Shown in pieces: positions 24,859-32,602 of a DNA stretch of 64,000 nucleotides. The notes below the pieces were generated by a model. The model had not been told where the DNA came from. It saw nothing but the letters and a program-made list of their open reading frames with translations, and did not search any database. Position numbers and translations under genes: made by a program. Where the stretch lies: contig LAPX01000008.1 of NCBI GenBank assembly GCA_001858525.1, positions 1 to 64,000 on the forward strand, read 5' to 3'. Positions within the stretch are counted from its first letter, which is position 1; every line of letters begins with the position of its first letter. This DNA is from Vampirovibrio chlorellavorus (GTDB taxonomy: Bacteria; Cyanobacteriota; Vampirovibrionia; Vampirovibrionales; Vampirovibrionaceae).

Positions 24859-24990
24859 ATGAGCAAACGCAAAGTATCAACACCCTCACCGGGCCAGTAC
24901 CCAAGAGTCATTTTTAAATCGCTTGTGAAAGATTATCGGAGCACTGGCATCATAAAAACACCACTTCGCCCACTGTCTAACTCGATATGA
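24859..24990 (+). CDS. Possible small basic protein (43 aa)
   Basis: ATG 24859 with AGGTGGG 7 nt upstream opens a 43-codon frame ending in TGA. The product begins MSKRKVSTPSPGQYPRVIF and is strongly basic. It lies in a long region otherwise without genes. The good ribosome site and charge are the only support; no family is recognised. Confidence 0.35.
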   Translation: MSKRKVSTPSPGQYPRVIFKSLVKDYRSTGIIKTPLRPLSNSI

Positions 24991-25210
24991 ACTCGATTAG
25001 CCACCTTATATATGTTTTTTTATTCTTAAAGGCAATTATTCATCCCGCTCACCCATCCCATAATAGGAACTTCAATGGCGGTTGAACCATACAAACCAAA
25101 CCGTCCTATTTGGTGAAACCATTCATAGGGGTAGAGTGATCCGCTTCCTGTGCTGGGTTGGATATAGAATCGGTAGCGCTGCAGCGAGCGCCCGAACAGG
25201 ACAGATCCAC

Positions 25211-25240
25211 AAAAACACCAGAGCGCGTTCTGGTGTTTTT
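25211..25240. terminator. Orphan bidirectional terminator
   Basis: A perfect 12-bp stem (AAAAACACCAGA at 25211-25222 with its complement at 25229-25240) has a 6-nt loop and A/T runs on both sides. No convincing gene ends here, so it may close an unannotated small RNA or be left from a decayed gene. Confidence 0.85.
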
Positions 25241-25531
25241 GTTTTTGTAGGCCATGACAAAGCCACATATAAAGAATAACGACTCTTGAATCAGAGCGAT
25301 GCCCACAGACAGCTGGAAAGCAGCGCTTCAATTCAGCACAGGCACGAATCACAACTGGAATTTGCATTCTAAACTGAGCTAAAACCTGAATGGTGTGGGC
25401 ATCACACCAAGCTCATCCTGTGAAAATACAGCCAGAGGGGCTATACGCCAAAACACAGACAGGGTTTGAATAGTGGCCTTTGCCTATCAACCTGTTATGT
25501 CCCCAAGGTGGGGGGTGGGTGTGCCATCCAA

Positions 25532-25553
25532 GTATTCTACATCCGTAGAATAC
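25532..25553. promoter_or_regulatory. Perfect inverted repeat upstream of the HU promoter
   Basis: GTATTCTAC and GTAGAATAC are separated by ATCC: a perfect 9-bp inverted repeat. It ends 23 bp upstream of the HU -35 element, a position suited to an operator or activator site. It lacks a T-run, so it is not a terminator. Confidence 0.55.
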
Positions 25554-25576
25554 GCATGAAGTCACAAAAGATCTAC

Positions 25577-25604
25577 TTGCCTTTGGTTGAACAACCCCTA
25601 TAAT
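25577..25604 (+). promoter_or_regulatory. Promoter of the HU gene
   Basis: TTGCCT (25577-25582), a 16-nt spacer and a perfect TATAAT (25599-25604). Transcription would start near 25611, giving a leader of about 29 nt with GAGGAG before the ATG at 25640. Confidence 0.8.
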
Positions 25605-25639
25605 AAGGGTGTAATTAAATCTGAGGAGTTGTGTTTCCC

Positions 25640-25918
25640 ATGAATAAAGAAGAATTAGTACAAGAAGTCGCAAAAAAGACCAAAGTGTCTCAGAAGCAAG
25701 TCGATGAGACCTTGGCTTCCATCGTAGAAACCATCGTAAAAACCGTTGCTAAAGGCAAAAAAGTAACCCTGATTGGCTTCGGCACATTCGAGCCCCGCAA
25801 ACGCGCTGCTCGTACCGGCCGTAACCCTCAAACCGGTAAAGAGCTGAAAATCCCGGCTAAAACCGTACCTGCTTTCTCCGCTGGCAAAAAATTCAAAGAA
25901 CTCGTTGCCAAGAAATAA
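25640..25918 (+). CDS. DNA-binding protein HU
   Basis: A 92-residue histone-like protein. MNKEELVQEVAKKTKVSQ opens the dimerisation helices, GFGTFEPRKRAARTGRNPQTG is the strongly conserved arm that includes the intercalating Pro, and the C-terminus FSAGKKFKELV is typical. It bends DNA and compacts the nucleoid. GAGGAG lies upstream of ATG 25640; a GTG 9 nt earlier is less likely. It is monocistronic with its own promoter and terminator. Codon use suggests high expression. Confidence 0.96.
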   Translation: MNKEELVQEVAKKTKVSQKQVDETLASIVETIVKTVAKGKKVTLIGFGTFEPRKRAARTGRNPQTGKELKIPAKTVPAFSAGKKFKELVAKK

Positions 25919-25940
25919 GCACGGTTTCTGCTAAAGTCTT

Positions 25941-25971
25941 AAAGCCTGCCTTCAGCCGAAGGCAGGCTTTT
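25941..25971 (+). terminator. HU terminator
   Basis: A 13-bp perfect stem (AAAGCCTGCCTTC at 25941-25953 with 25958-25970), a 4-nt loop and a T-run, 22 nt after the HU stop codon. Confidence 0.92.
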
Positions 25972-26149
25972 TGAATGGTCTCGTATGCTTCAATCCAGTT
26001 TGCTCAATAAGGCCAGCATCAAATTAAACGCAATCAACCTCCCTCCGCAAAAGCCCCATTCATCCCACGATGAACGGAGCCCTTGCGACAGCAGGACGGA
26101 AAACCCAATACTCCCAATTTAAATTAAAGTCACCAAAACCCAGATTCAC

Positions 26150-26824
26150 CTAGCACAACGTGGCGTAACTGCGGGCGCAAGGTGTGGCATGGATGCCCTC
26201 AAAGGCGGACAATTTCTGTAAAATACTGCCCAAGTACCCCTTCATGGTCGAAGGATTTAAATTGAGCGCTTGTGAAATATGAACATGACTGACCCCTTCC
26301 ACAATCAAGCGCAAGACTTCCCGCTCCCGCTCGCTGAGGGTGGCCGAAGCACTGAGGGCATGCTGGTTGGCATCGTGTGAAAAGCGCTGCAAGGCTCTGG
26401 ATGCCACCCGAGGGTCCAGCCAAATGGCCCCGCCACATACCATTTTCACCACCTCCACCAGCCGTTGAGACAAAATATCCTTCAGGCAATACGCGTTCAC
26501 ACCCACGGACAAGGCCCTTAAAACCGGCTCTTCCGCTTCCTGAGAACTCAGGATCAGAATTTTAGAGGTGTTGTTAAAACGCCGTATTTCCTGGATTAAC
26601 TGAAACCCGTCCATATCCGGCAAACCCAAATCCAGTAGAATCAAATCCGGGGTAACGGTTTTCAGCAAAGCCAAAGCCTGCTCCCCACTATCCCCTTCCC
26701 CGATGACCTGTAAATCCGGATCGGCATTGAGTACCATCTTTAAACCAATACGAACCAGCTTGTAATCTTCCACGATAACCAATCGGTGCTTTCCTTCGCT
26801 TTCCCGAGTCAAATTCTCAGTCAT
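26150..26824 (-). CDS. Orphan NarL-type response regulator
   Basis: The receiver domain has VEDYK, phosphoacceptor Asp65 in LILLDLGLPDMDG, LILSS and the Lys in YCLKDIL. The HTH starts at TLSEREREVLRLIVEG. The recognition helix (HISQALNLNPSTMKGYL) is divergent from the regulator at 16702, so it likely binds a different site. The last 20 residues (AFEGIHATPCARSYATLC) depart from the normal DRTQA...A end of the family. No histidine kinase is adjacent. The divergent TPR gene is separated by a region with a 16-bp palindrome. Confidence 0.88.
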   Translation of the reverse strand: MTENLTRESEGKHRLVIVEDYKLVRIGLKMVLNADPDLQVIGEGDSGEQALALLKTVTPDLILLDLGLPDMDGFQLIQEIRRFNNTSKILILSSQEAEEPVLRALSVGVNAYCLKDILSQRLVEVVKMVCGGAIWLDPRVASRALQRFSHDANQHALSASATLSEREREVLRLIVEGVSHVHISQALNLNPSTMKGYLGSILQKLSAFEGIHATPCARSYATLC

Positions 26825-27190
26825 TATATGTCTAACCTCTATATCATCTTTTCAACGCTAACCTTTTCAATTCAATAACCCTTCACAAACGTAAATCAGA
26901 ACGTAATTCAGATAGGATGGCCGAATTATAAGGAAAGCCTCATTCATTTCTAACTAGCTAGTTAGGCAGAGGAGCATCTTATCCTTCTATAGACCCAACT
27001 AACCCAGGTAGTTAATCGGCTCATCCATTGGAGGATAACCATTCTCATCCCGGCGCCATTAAAAAATGGCTCCTGAACTGAACTGGCATGTCAAAAGTCA
27101 GACAATTACACTGTAGAGGGATGTATTCCCCCCCGTGCTTTCGATATGATGCCAATGAAAATACATCGTTGAGTGGAGAGCCCCGATTTT
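26825..27190. other. Intergenic region between orphan regulator and TPR gene
   Basis: The region contains the palindrome at 26950-26965 and a related imperfect site (AACTAACCCAGGTAGTT, 26997-27013). No additional gene is supported. GGAGAG occurs about 12-15 nt before the TPR start. Confidence 0.4.
26950..26965. promoter_or_regulatory. 16-bp perfect palindrome
   Basis: CTAACTAGCTAGTTAG is a perfect palindrome midway between the divergent orphan response regulator and TPR gene. A similar imperfect motif sits about 35 bp further right. Together they could be operator sites, perhaps for the adjacent regulator. Function is inference. Confidence 0.5.
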
Positions 27191-29176
27191 ATGAGGATTC
27201 AATCAAGCCAAGCATGGGCAATTGCCTGTGGCGTCACCCTTTTTACCCTGACTACCTTAGTCAGCCCCAACCTGAGCGCGGAAGCTGCCTCCCGGGTTTA
27301 CAAGGCAGGAACCTCCTACACTTATAACCTGCAAAACGCGGACGCCTTTTTGCAGACGGGGGCATATCAGGCCGCTGAGGCCCGTTACACCAGAATACTA
27401 AAAGCCAACCCCAATAACAGCTCTGCCCGGGCCGCCTTATCCAATGCCCAGGCTGAGTTGTACAAGCTGGGCGCCGCCGAAAAAAATGCCAACATGGTGC
27501 TGGCCAAATCGCCCAACAACGCAGCCGCCCATACCGCCTTGGGGATTGTCTACCGCAACCAGACCGCTTCTTTGGATATGACCTACCGGGGCAAGCGGGA
27601 TGAGTTACTGGCCAAATCCGCCAGCGAACTACAAAAAGCGATTGCCGGGAATCCCCGCTCCCCGGAAGCCCACAACCATCTGGGTGTCACCTACCGCTTT
27701 ATGGGCCGCAACACTGAGGCCCAAAGTGAATTCCAAAAAGCCCTGGAACTGGATCCCCGCTTTGCCGAAGCCATCCTGAATGAAGGCATCATGCGCCTGA
27801 GTTCCGGTGATGTGAATGGGGCCAAGCAACAGTTCCAACGGGCCATCAAACTGAACAGCAAAAACTACATGGCCCACTACCGTCTGGGTGAAGCCTACCT
27901 GCAAAGCGGAGACACCCATCAGGCCCTGAAATCCCTGAACACGGCCCTGTCCCTCAACCAGGGCAACGCCGCTGTCATGTCCAAAATGGCCGACGCTTAC
28001 CAGGCCCAGGGTAATACCTCAGCGGCCATTGCCAACTACCGTAAGGCAATTCAGGCCAATCCCGCCTTTATGCCTGCCTATGTGGCCATTTCCGATATCT
28101 TTGATGGCCGGGGCGATGGGGAGCTGGCCATGTCCGAACTGCGCAGCGCCATCAACGTCAATCCCAACTTCTCCGCTGGCCGCAACCGGCTGGGACGATT
28201 GGCCCTGACCGTAGATAAGCCGGATCAGGCCCTGCAATACTACAAGGAATCCCTGAAGCAGAACCCACAAGATGCGGACGCCATCAACGGGATTTCCCAA
28301 GCCCTGACGGTCATTGCCCAAAAGCAAGCCAACTGGAGCCAGACCATGGGCGCCGACAGCGACTTGGTGAACGCTGAGCAATCCATTCAGGAAGCTTTGC
28401 GCATGAACCCGGGTGACATGCGCCTGCACCTGGCCAACTTGCGGATTAGTCAGCTGGCTGGCAAACCGGCCATGACCGAAGCCGAGTTGAACAACCTGGT
28501 CAGCCGGTCTCCCCGGAATGATGCCGAAGCCATGGCCCAAGGGGAAGCCTACCTGTCGCTGGGACGCTATCAGGAAGCCGATCAGGTCTTTAGCGGCCTG
28601 ATGCAGCGTGCTGCGGGCAATCCGGATCAGTTGCTGGTCATCGGGGACACTTTGAAAGTCAACGGCGATCTGCCCCGGGCCAAAGACGCTTACCGGGCGG
28701 CCCTCTCTGCCGAACCGGGCAACCTGAAAGCCCAGCGGGGTATCGACCGCATTGAAAAAGCGGAATCGGAATCCCAGAAAACCTTGCGGACCGCCAAGGC
28801 CCTGAACACTTGGCGTCGAACCGGCAAAGAAAGTTCCATTGACTTCTATGAGGACACTTTGTCTCAAAATCCTCGTCAGCCGGAAGCCCGACTGGAACTA
28901 GCCAAACTGTACGAAAAAACCAAGGACTACAACCTAGCCGCTCGCTCTTACCAGTTCTATCTGGGCTTATCTCCCGAACTACCGGTTAAAGAGCGGGAAG
29001 GGTACCAGAAAAAAATCGCCAAACTGCAGGAAAAAGCGCAGGAAATGGCCTTGAAGCAAAGCGGTACCCCACAAACACAAGGCGGAGCCAGTATGCCTTA
29101 CAGCGCACCGGCCAACAGTAACAGTCAGGGCATGCCCTTACAACTGAATACACCGGCTAAAACCGCCCAATATTAA
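27191..29176 (+). CDS. Secreted tetratricopeptide-repeat protein
   Basis: A signal peptide (WAIACGVTLFTLTTLVS, cleavage near AEAAS) is followed by about ten TPR units between residues 45 and 570, for example AEARYTRILKANPNNSSARA, AQSEFQKALELDPRFAEA and ALKSLNTALSLNQGNAA. A Gln/Ser/Pro-rich tail ends the protein. TPR scaffolds mediate protein-protein contacts; a periplasmic assembly role is likely. The ATG at 27191 begins the signal peptide; an upstream GTG at 27173 is possible. A terminator follows at 29198. Confidence 0.85.
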   Translation: MRIQSSQAWAIACGVTLFTLTTLVSPNLSAEAASRVYKAGTSYTYNLQNADAFLQTGAYQAAEARYTRILKANPNNSSARAALSNAQAELYKLGAAEKNANMVLAKSPNNAAAHTALGIVYRNQTASLDMTYRGKRDELLAKSASELQKAIAGNPRSPEAHNHLGVTYRFMGRNTEAQSEFQKALELDPRFAEAILNEGIMRLSSGDVNGAKQQFQRAIKLNSKNYMAHYRLGEAYLQSGDTHQALKSLNTALSLNQGNAAVMSKMADAYQAQGNTSAAIANYRKAIQANPAFMPAYVAISDIFDGRGDGELAMSELRSAINVNPNFSAGRNRLGRLALTVDKPDQALQYYKESLKQNPQDADAINGISQALTVIAQKQANWSQTMGADSDLVNAEQSIQEALRMNPGDMRLHLANLRISQLAGKPAMTEAELNNLVSRSPRNDAEAMAQGEAYLSLGRYQEADQVFSGLMQRAAGNPDQLLVIGDTLKVNGDLPRAKDAYRAALSAEPGNLKAQRGIDRIEKAESESQKTLRTAKALNTWRRTGKESSIDFYEDTLSQNPRQPEARLELAKLYEKTKDYNLAARSYQFYLGLSPELPVKEREGYQKKIAKLQEKAQEMALKQSGTPQTQGGASMPYSAPANSNSQGMPLQLNTPAKTAQY

Positions 29177-29197
29177 GACTTTGCTCGCCAACCCTTG

Positions 29198-29230
29198 CAG
29201 CCCCGAATGAACTTCGGGGCTGTTCTTTTT
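29198..29230 (+). terminator. Terminator of the TPR gene
   Basis: A 10-bp stem (CAGCCCCGAA with TTCGGGGCTG), a 5-nt loop and TTCTTTTT follow the TPR stop codon by 21 nt. Confidence 0.9.
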
Positions 29231-29433
29231 AGAACATCCAGAATCGCTCAAACTCATGCCAGTCATGCGTGGGACATGCTTGGCACAGGCGTGCCTTTAT
29301 GCGTTAATAAATTCCAATTGATGGGTCTGATTTTTTTAATTGCGAGCAAGCAATTTCAACGCTTCAGCGTTCTTTTCTATCTTAGCTTTTCAATCTCATC
29401 CAAAGGAAGAAAGGCACAGGGGTCTTTTATCCA

Positions 29434-32379
29434 ATGTCTTACACCATACAAAACCGTCCCAATTTGTATCCTGACCCACGGCGCCAGGTTCGTTTCGGAG
29501 CGGCCAGTGTGCCGCCTGCCTCAGGCCAGGTTACCAATCCGACAGCCACCGGGATGGGTGACATTGCCTCAAGCCTGCCAGCCTCCTCAGATCGGCTGAA
29601 GATCCGCTTCGGTTCTGCCAGCATCCCCTCAAGAGGAAACATCGATCATCAACCCCAAAATGGGGTCTGGATCACTACTGAGCGCATTCCGGCCAAAGTG
29701 GGCGGACTGGGAGAGGTCTCCAAAACCATCCCGGAGGCCTTTGCCCAATTCACCCATAAAAAAGACTTACGGATTATCGTGCCCTACATGAAGGCCCACC
29801 GCAGGGTGGATCAGGAAATTCGGGACAAAATTGCCAAAGGCGATAAGACTGTTTCCGAGGCGGATCTGTTCCAACCAACCGGTACTTATTTGTCCTACAA
29901 GACAGACGATCACCGCACCATTAAGCTGGAAGTACTCCAGAAATTTGAGAGCGCCACCGGCTTTGAGGCGTTCAACAAAACCCAGCCAGAAGAAAAACGA
30001 GTGGGCAACTGGGTTTACGCCCTGCGCAATGACAACTACTTTATCGGTAAAAACAAATACGGCCTTGAGGCCGAAAAAGGGCTCTCTGATTACACTTACA
30101 CCCCGGAAGCGGGGGAATTCGACAAAGTTATGCTGTTCAACCGGGCCGCCAGTGAACTGGTCCCCCTGCTGGATGGCAACAACCCCGATCCTCGGGCCGC
30201 ACGACTGAAGCGCTTTAACAACCCCCATAAACCCGCGGAATACCCGGTCAAAGCGGACATTGAAGCCCCCAAGGGCAAAGACTTCCGCAAGAGCATAGAC
30301 TTTGTGATTGCCCACGACTGGCTAACCGGCCCGGTCAACAACGAATTGATGGATGATCCTTACACCCGTAAGCACTTTGTGGTGCACAACATGTTTGATA
30401 AAGAGCAGGCGCCGCATGTGGCCCACCGCGCCGGTCTGTTGACCCCGAATCGCCTGTTCGAGCAGGAGCGGACTTTCTCCGCCCTGAACGCAGGCATTGA
30501 GCCCGCTGATTCTATTTGGGTAAACAACAACTTTAAGCGCACCATGCTGGAAAGCACCCTACCCAACGGGGCGCCTTTTATCAATACCTTGCGCAAAAAA
30601 AGCGAGGCCAAACGCACCTACAACCTGCACCACGGCTTAAGTTCCGATTACACCGCCTCTGGCCCGCAAGCCCCCCAATGTCTGGAAGAAGGGTATGACG
30701 AATGGCATAAAGGCGCTGTGAAAAAAAAGGCCGAGCTGGTAGAAAAAGTCAAAACGCTGAAAGAGAAATTCGAAACCATCCAGAAGCAAAATGACCCGGC
30801 GCAAACCGAACTGGCCAAAGAAGCCTGGAATGACGCCGAAAAAAATCTGAACAAAATTACCACCCAAATTGCGGCGGCGGAAGCGGGCTATACCACCAGT
30901 GCCAATCAACCCTACAAATTCCAGAAGCTGGCAGTTTCTGATGGCGCCACTTTGCCTGATGTCACTCAAATGCAGACTTTCAAGGCGGCCAATAAAAAAG
31001 CCCTGCAAAAAAAGCTGGGCCTGAAGCAAGATCCCACAGCAATCATCATTGGCTGGGCCGCCCGTCTGGATCCCCGCCAGAAGAACGTCTACGTGTTCAT
31101 GAAAAGCGTGGAAGACTTGCTGAAAGCCAATCCCAAGGTGCAGGTGGTTATGGTGGGAGATACCGCTGACGCCAAAATCATTGAGTGGATCAAAGACATT
31201 AACAAGACCTACAACACCAAAGCTGGCGAAAATCGGGTGTACATTCCCAACGTGTTCGCCACCCAGGATGAGGTCAAGCAAATCAACGCCGGGGCCGATT
31301 TTACGGCGCTGCCCAGCTTATACGAACCCTACGGACTGACCCAGCTGGAGGCCATGAAAATGGGTTCCCTGCCAGTGGTACACGGCGTGGATGGCTTGCG
31401 CACCACCGTGAGCGATCCGGCCATGAACGCCAAACTAAAAGCCCAAACCCCCAAAGAGGAATGGGAAGCGGTGTGGGATATGCCGCAAAACGGTATTCTT
31501 ATGGAACCGCTGGATGTCGATGAATACAAAGAGTACATCGATGGCCGGCAAGACTTTGAGCATTTGGAGCGTTTAAAAGCAGCGCTGATCAAGAACCGGT
31601 CGGCACTTGAGGCCTTGAAAAGCAAGCCCGACCCGGAAGCGGAAGCCAAGCTGAAAGAGGCTGAGCAAAAAGCCTTTTTGGCCCTGTTGGGCAAAATGAA
31701 AGGTCTGGCCAATACCCTGGATTACAAACTAAAAAGCTTTGAAATTCAACGCAAAGACTTTACGGAAGCCTTGGCCCGAATCGAGACTTCGCCTGAGACG
31801 CAAAAAGACTGGCAGGCCAAAATCAAAGAGCTGGAAAAGATCATTCAATCTGGCAAACTCAGTAAAGATGCCGAAACCATCCGGGAAGCCCACCGGCTCC
31901 TGAAGGAAAATCCCAAGGACTTGGAAACCCATTACAAAACCGTACTGAACTTAATTCGCCCGGATGAAAGCGTGAACAATCGGGCGGCTCAAAAGCTCAA
32001 TGCCGCCTTTGAACGGGGCTTTCAATTATTGAAGAGTGGCCGCGATATACAAGCCCGCCGTGACGCCATTAACTTCGTTGACACCGAGCATAACTGGGAA
32101 AAAATTATCAAAAACTACTACCTGCCCGCCCTGGAATCTGACAGTGTGGACGCCGAGATCCGCAAACAGCACGCGAAAGAACTCAATGCCTTCCGCGCCG
32201 CATCAACGCCAAAGACAACGCCAGAACCCCAGTACGTGCAAACCCGTCCCAGTCCCAGAGCAATAGAAAAAAATACCGGTATCGCCGCCAATATCAAACG
32301 CTACTGGAATTGGCTGTGGCAGCGAAACGAGCAGTTCTGGGCCGCGGTGGGCCGTTTATTCTCCCTGCGAAAAGATTAA
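29434..32379 (+). CDS. Enlarged glycogen/starch synthase-like GT5 protein
   Basis: Residues about 77-690 match ADP-glucose type glycogen synthase (GT5), broken by insertions. KVGGLGEVS (residue 87; KTGGLGDV in the family), HDWLTGP (near 295), RLDPRQKN (near 543) and PSLYEPYGLTQLEAMKMGS (near 627) hold the expected Lys, His, Arg/Lys and Glu. The enzyme is probably active. At 981 residues it is twice the normal length: a charged coiled-coil insertion lies near 440-500, and a C-terminal extension of about 290 charged helical residues has no recognised domain. Two short N-terminal repeats, VRFGAASVP and IRFGSASIP, precede the catalytic part. It opens the alpha-glucan locus. Confidence 0.82.
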   Translation: MSYTIQNRPNLYPDPRRQVRFGAASVPPASGQVTNPTATGMGDIASSLPASSDRLKIRFGSASIPSRGNIDHQPQNGVWITTERIPAKVGGLGEVSKTIPEAFAQFTHKKDLRIIVPYMKAHRRVDQEIRDKIAKGDKTVSEADLFQPTGTYLSYKTDDHRTIKLEVLQKFESATGFEAFNKTQPEEKRVGNWVYALRNDNYFIGKNKYGLEAEKGLSDYTYTPEAGEFDKVMLFNRAASELVPLLDGNNPDPRAARLKRFNNPHKPAEYPVKADIEAPKGKDFRKSIDFVIAHDWLTGPVNNELMDDPYTRKHFVVHNMFDKEQAPHVAHRAGLLTPNRLFEQERTFSALNAGIEPADSIWVNNNFKRTMLESTLPNGAPFINTLRKKSEAKRTYNLHHGLSSDYTASGPQAPQCLEEGYDEWHKGAVKKKAELVEKVKTLKEKFETIQKQNDPAQTELAKEAWNDAEKNLNKITTQIAAAEAGYTTSANQPYKFQKLAVSDGATLPDVTQMQTFKAANKKALQKKLGLKQDPTAIIIGWAARLDPRQKNVYVFMKSVEDLLKANPKVQVVMVGDTADAKIIEWIKDINKTYNTKAGENRVYIPNVFATQDEVKQINAGADFTALPSLYEPYGLTQLEAMKMGSLPVVHGVDGLRTTVSDPAMNAKLKAQTPKEEWEAVWDMPQNGILMEPLDVDEYKEYIDGRQDFEHLERLKAALIKNRSALEALKSKPDPEAEAKLKEAEQKAFLALLGKMKGLANTLDYKLKSFEIQRKDFTEALARIETSPETQKDWQAKIKELEKIIQSGKLSKDAETIREAHRLLKENPKDLETHYKTVLNLIRPDESVNNRAAQKLNAAFERGFQLLKSGRDIQARRDAINFVDTEHNWEKIIKNYYLPALESDSVDAEIRKQHAKELNAFRAASTPKTTPEPQYVQTRPSPRAIEKNTGIAANIKRYWNWLWQRNEQFWAAVGRLFSLRKD

Positions 32380-32429
32380 AAACGAACTAAAACGGCAGGT
32401 ATCACAGGCAATCTATACAGTTCGGCATC

Positions 32430-32454
32430 AGTGCTCAAGCTGCTCTTGAGCGCT
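32430..32454. other. Hairpin in convergent intergenic region
   Basis: AGTGCTCAAG pairs with CTTGAGCGCT across a 5-nt loop (10 bp with one wobble). There is no T-run, so it is a weak terminator candidate between the GT5 gene and the convergent GH13 gene. Confidence 0.45.
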
Positions 32455-32602
32455 GGACGCTCACTTTATCTTGATGATTTTCGTCTCGTGGATTTTATCT
32501 TGGATTTTTTCTTGCCGTGCACGGTTGAAAAGCGTTTGCACAGGCAGTGCCCAATGGATTTCAGTCTGCCAATAGCAGGCCAGTGGTTCAATTCCGAAAC
32601 GC

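Larger units (their letters stand above)
24991..25639. other. Long intergenic region upstream of HU
   Basis: Sequence composition here looks unlike the neighbouring genes. It holds an orphan terminator (25211-25240), a perfect inverted repeat (25532-25553) and the HU promoter. A leftward frame ending at 25026 reads through the terminator; its last 40 residues (GSGSLYPYEWFHQIGRFG...) look protein-like and could be a gene remnant. I found no tRNA, SRP RNA, 6S RNA or tmRNA signature, but an unknown small RNA ending at the terminator is possible. Confidence 0.45.

Noticed and set aside
25080-25240. SRP RNA, 6S RNA or tRNA before the orphan terminator
   Set aside because: No SRP tetraloop region, no tRNA T-arm (GGTTCGA-like) and no convincing long 6S-type hairpin could be found.
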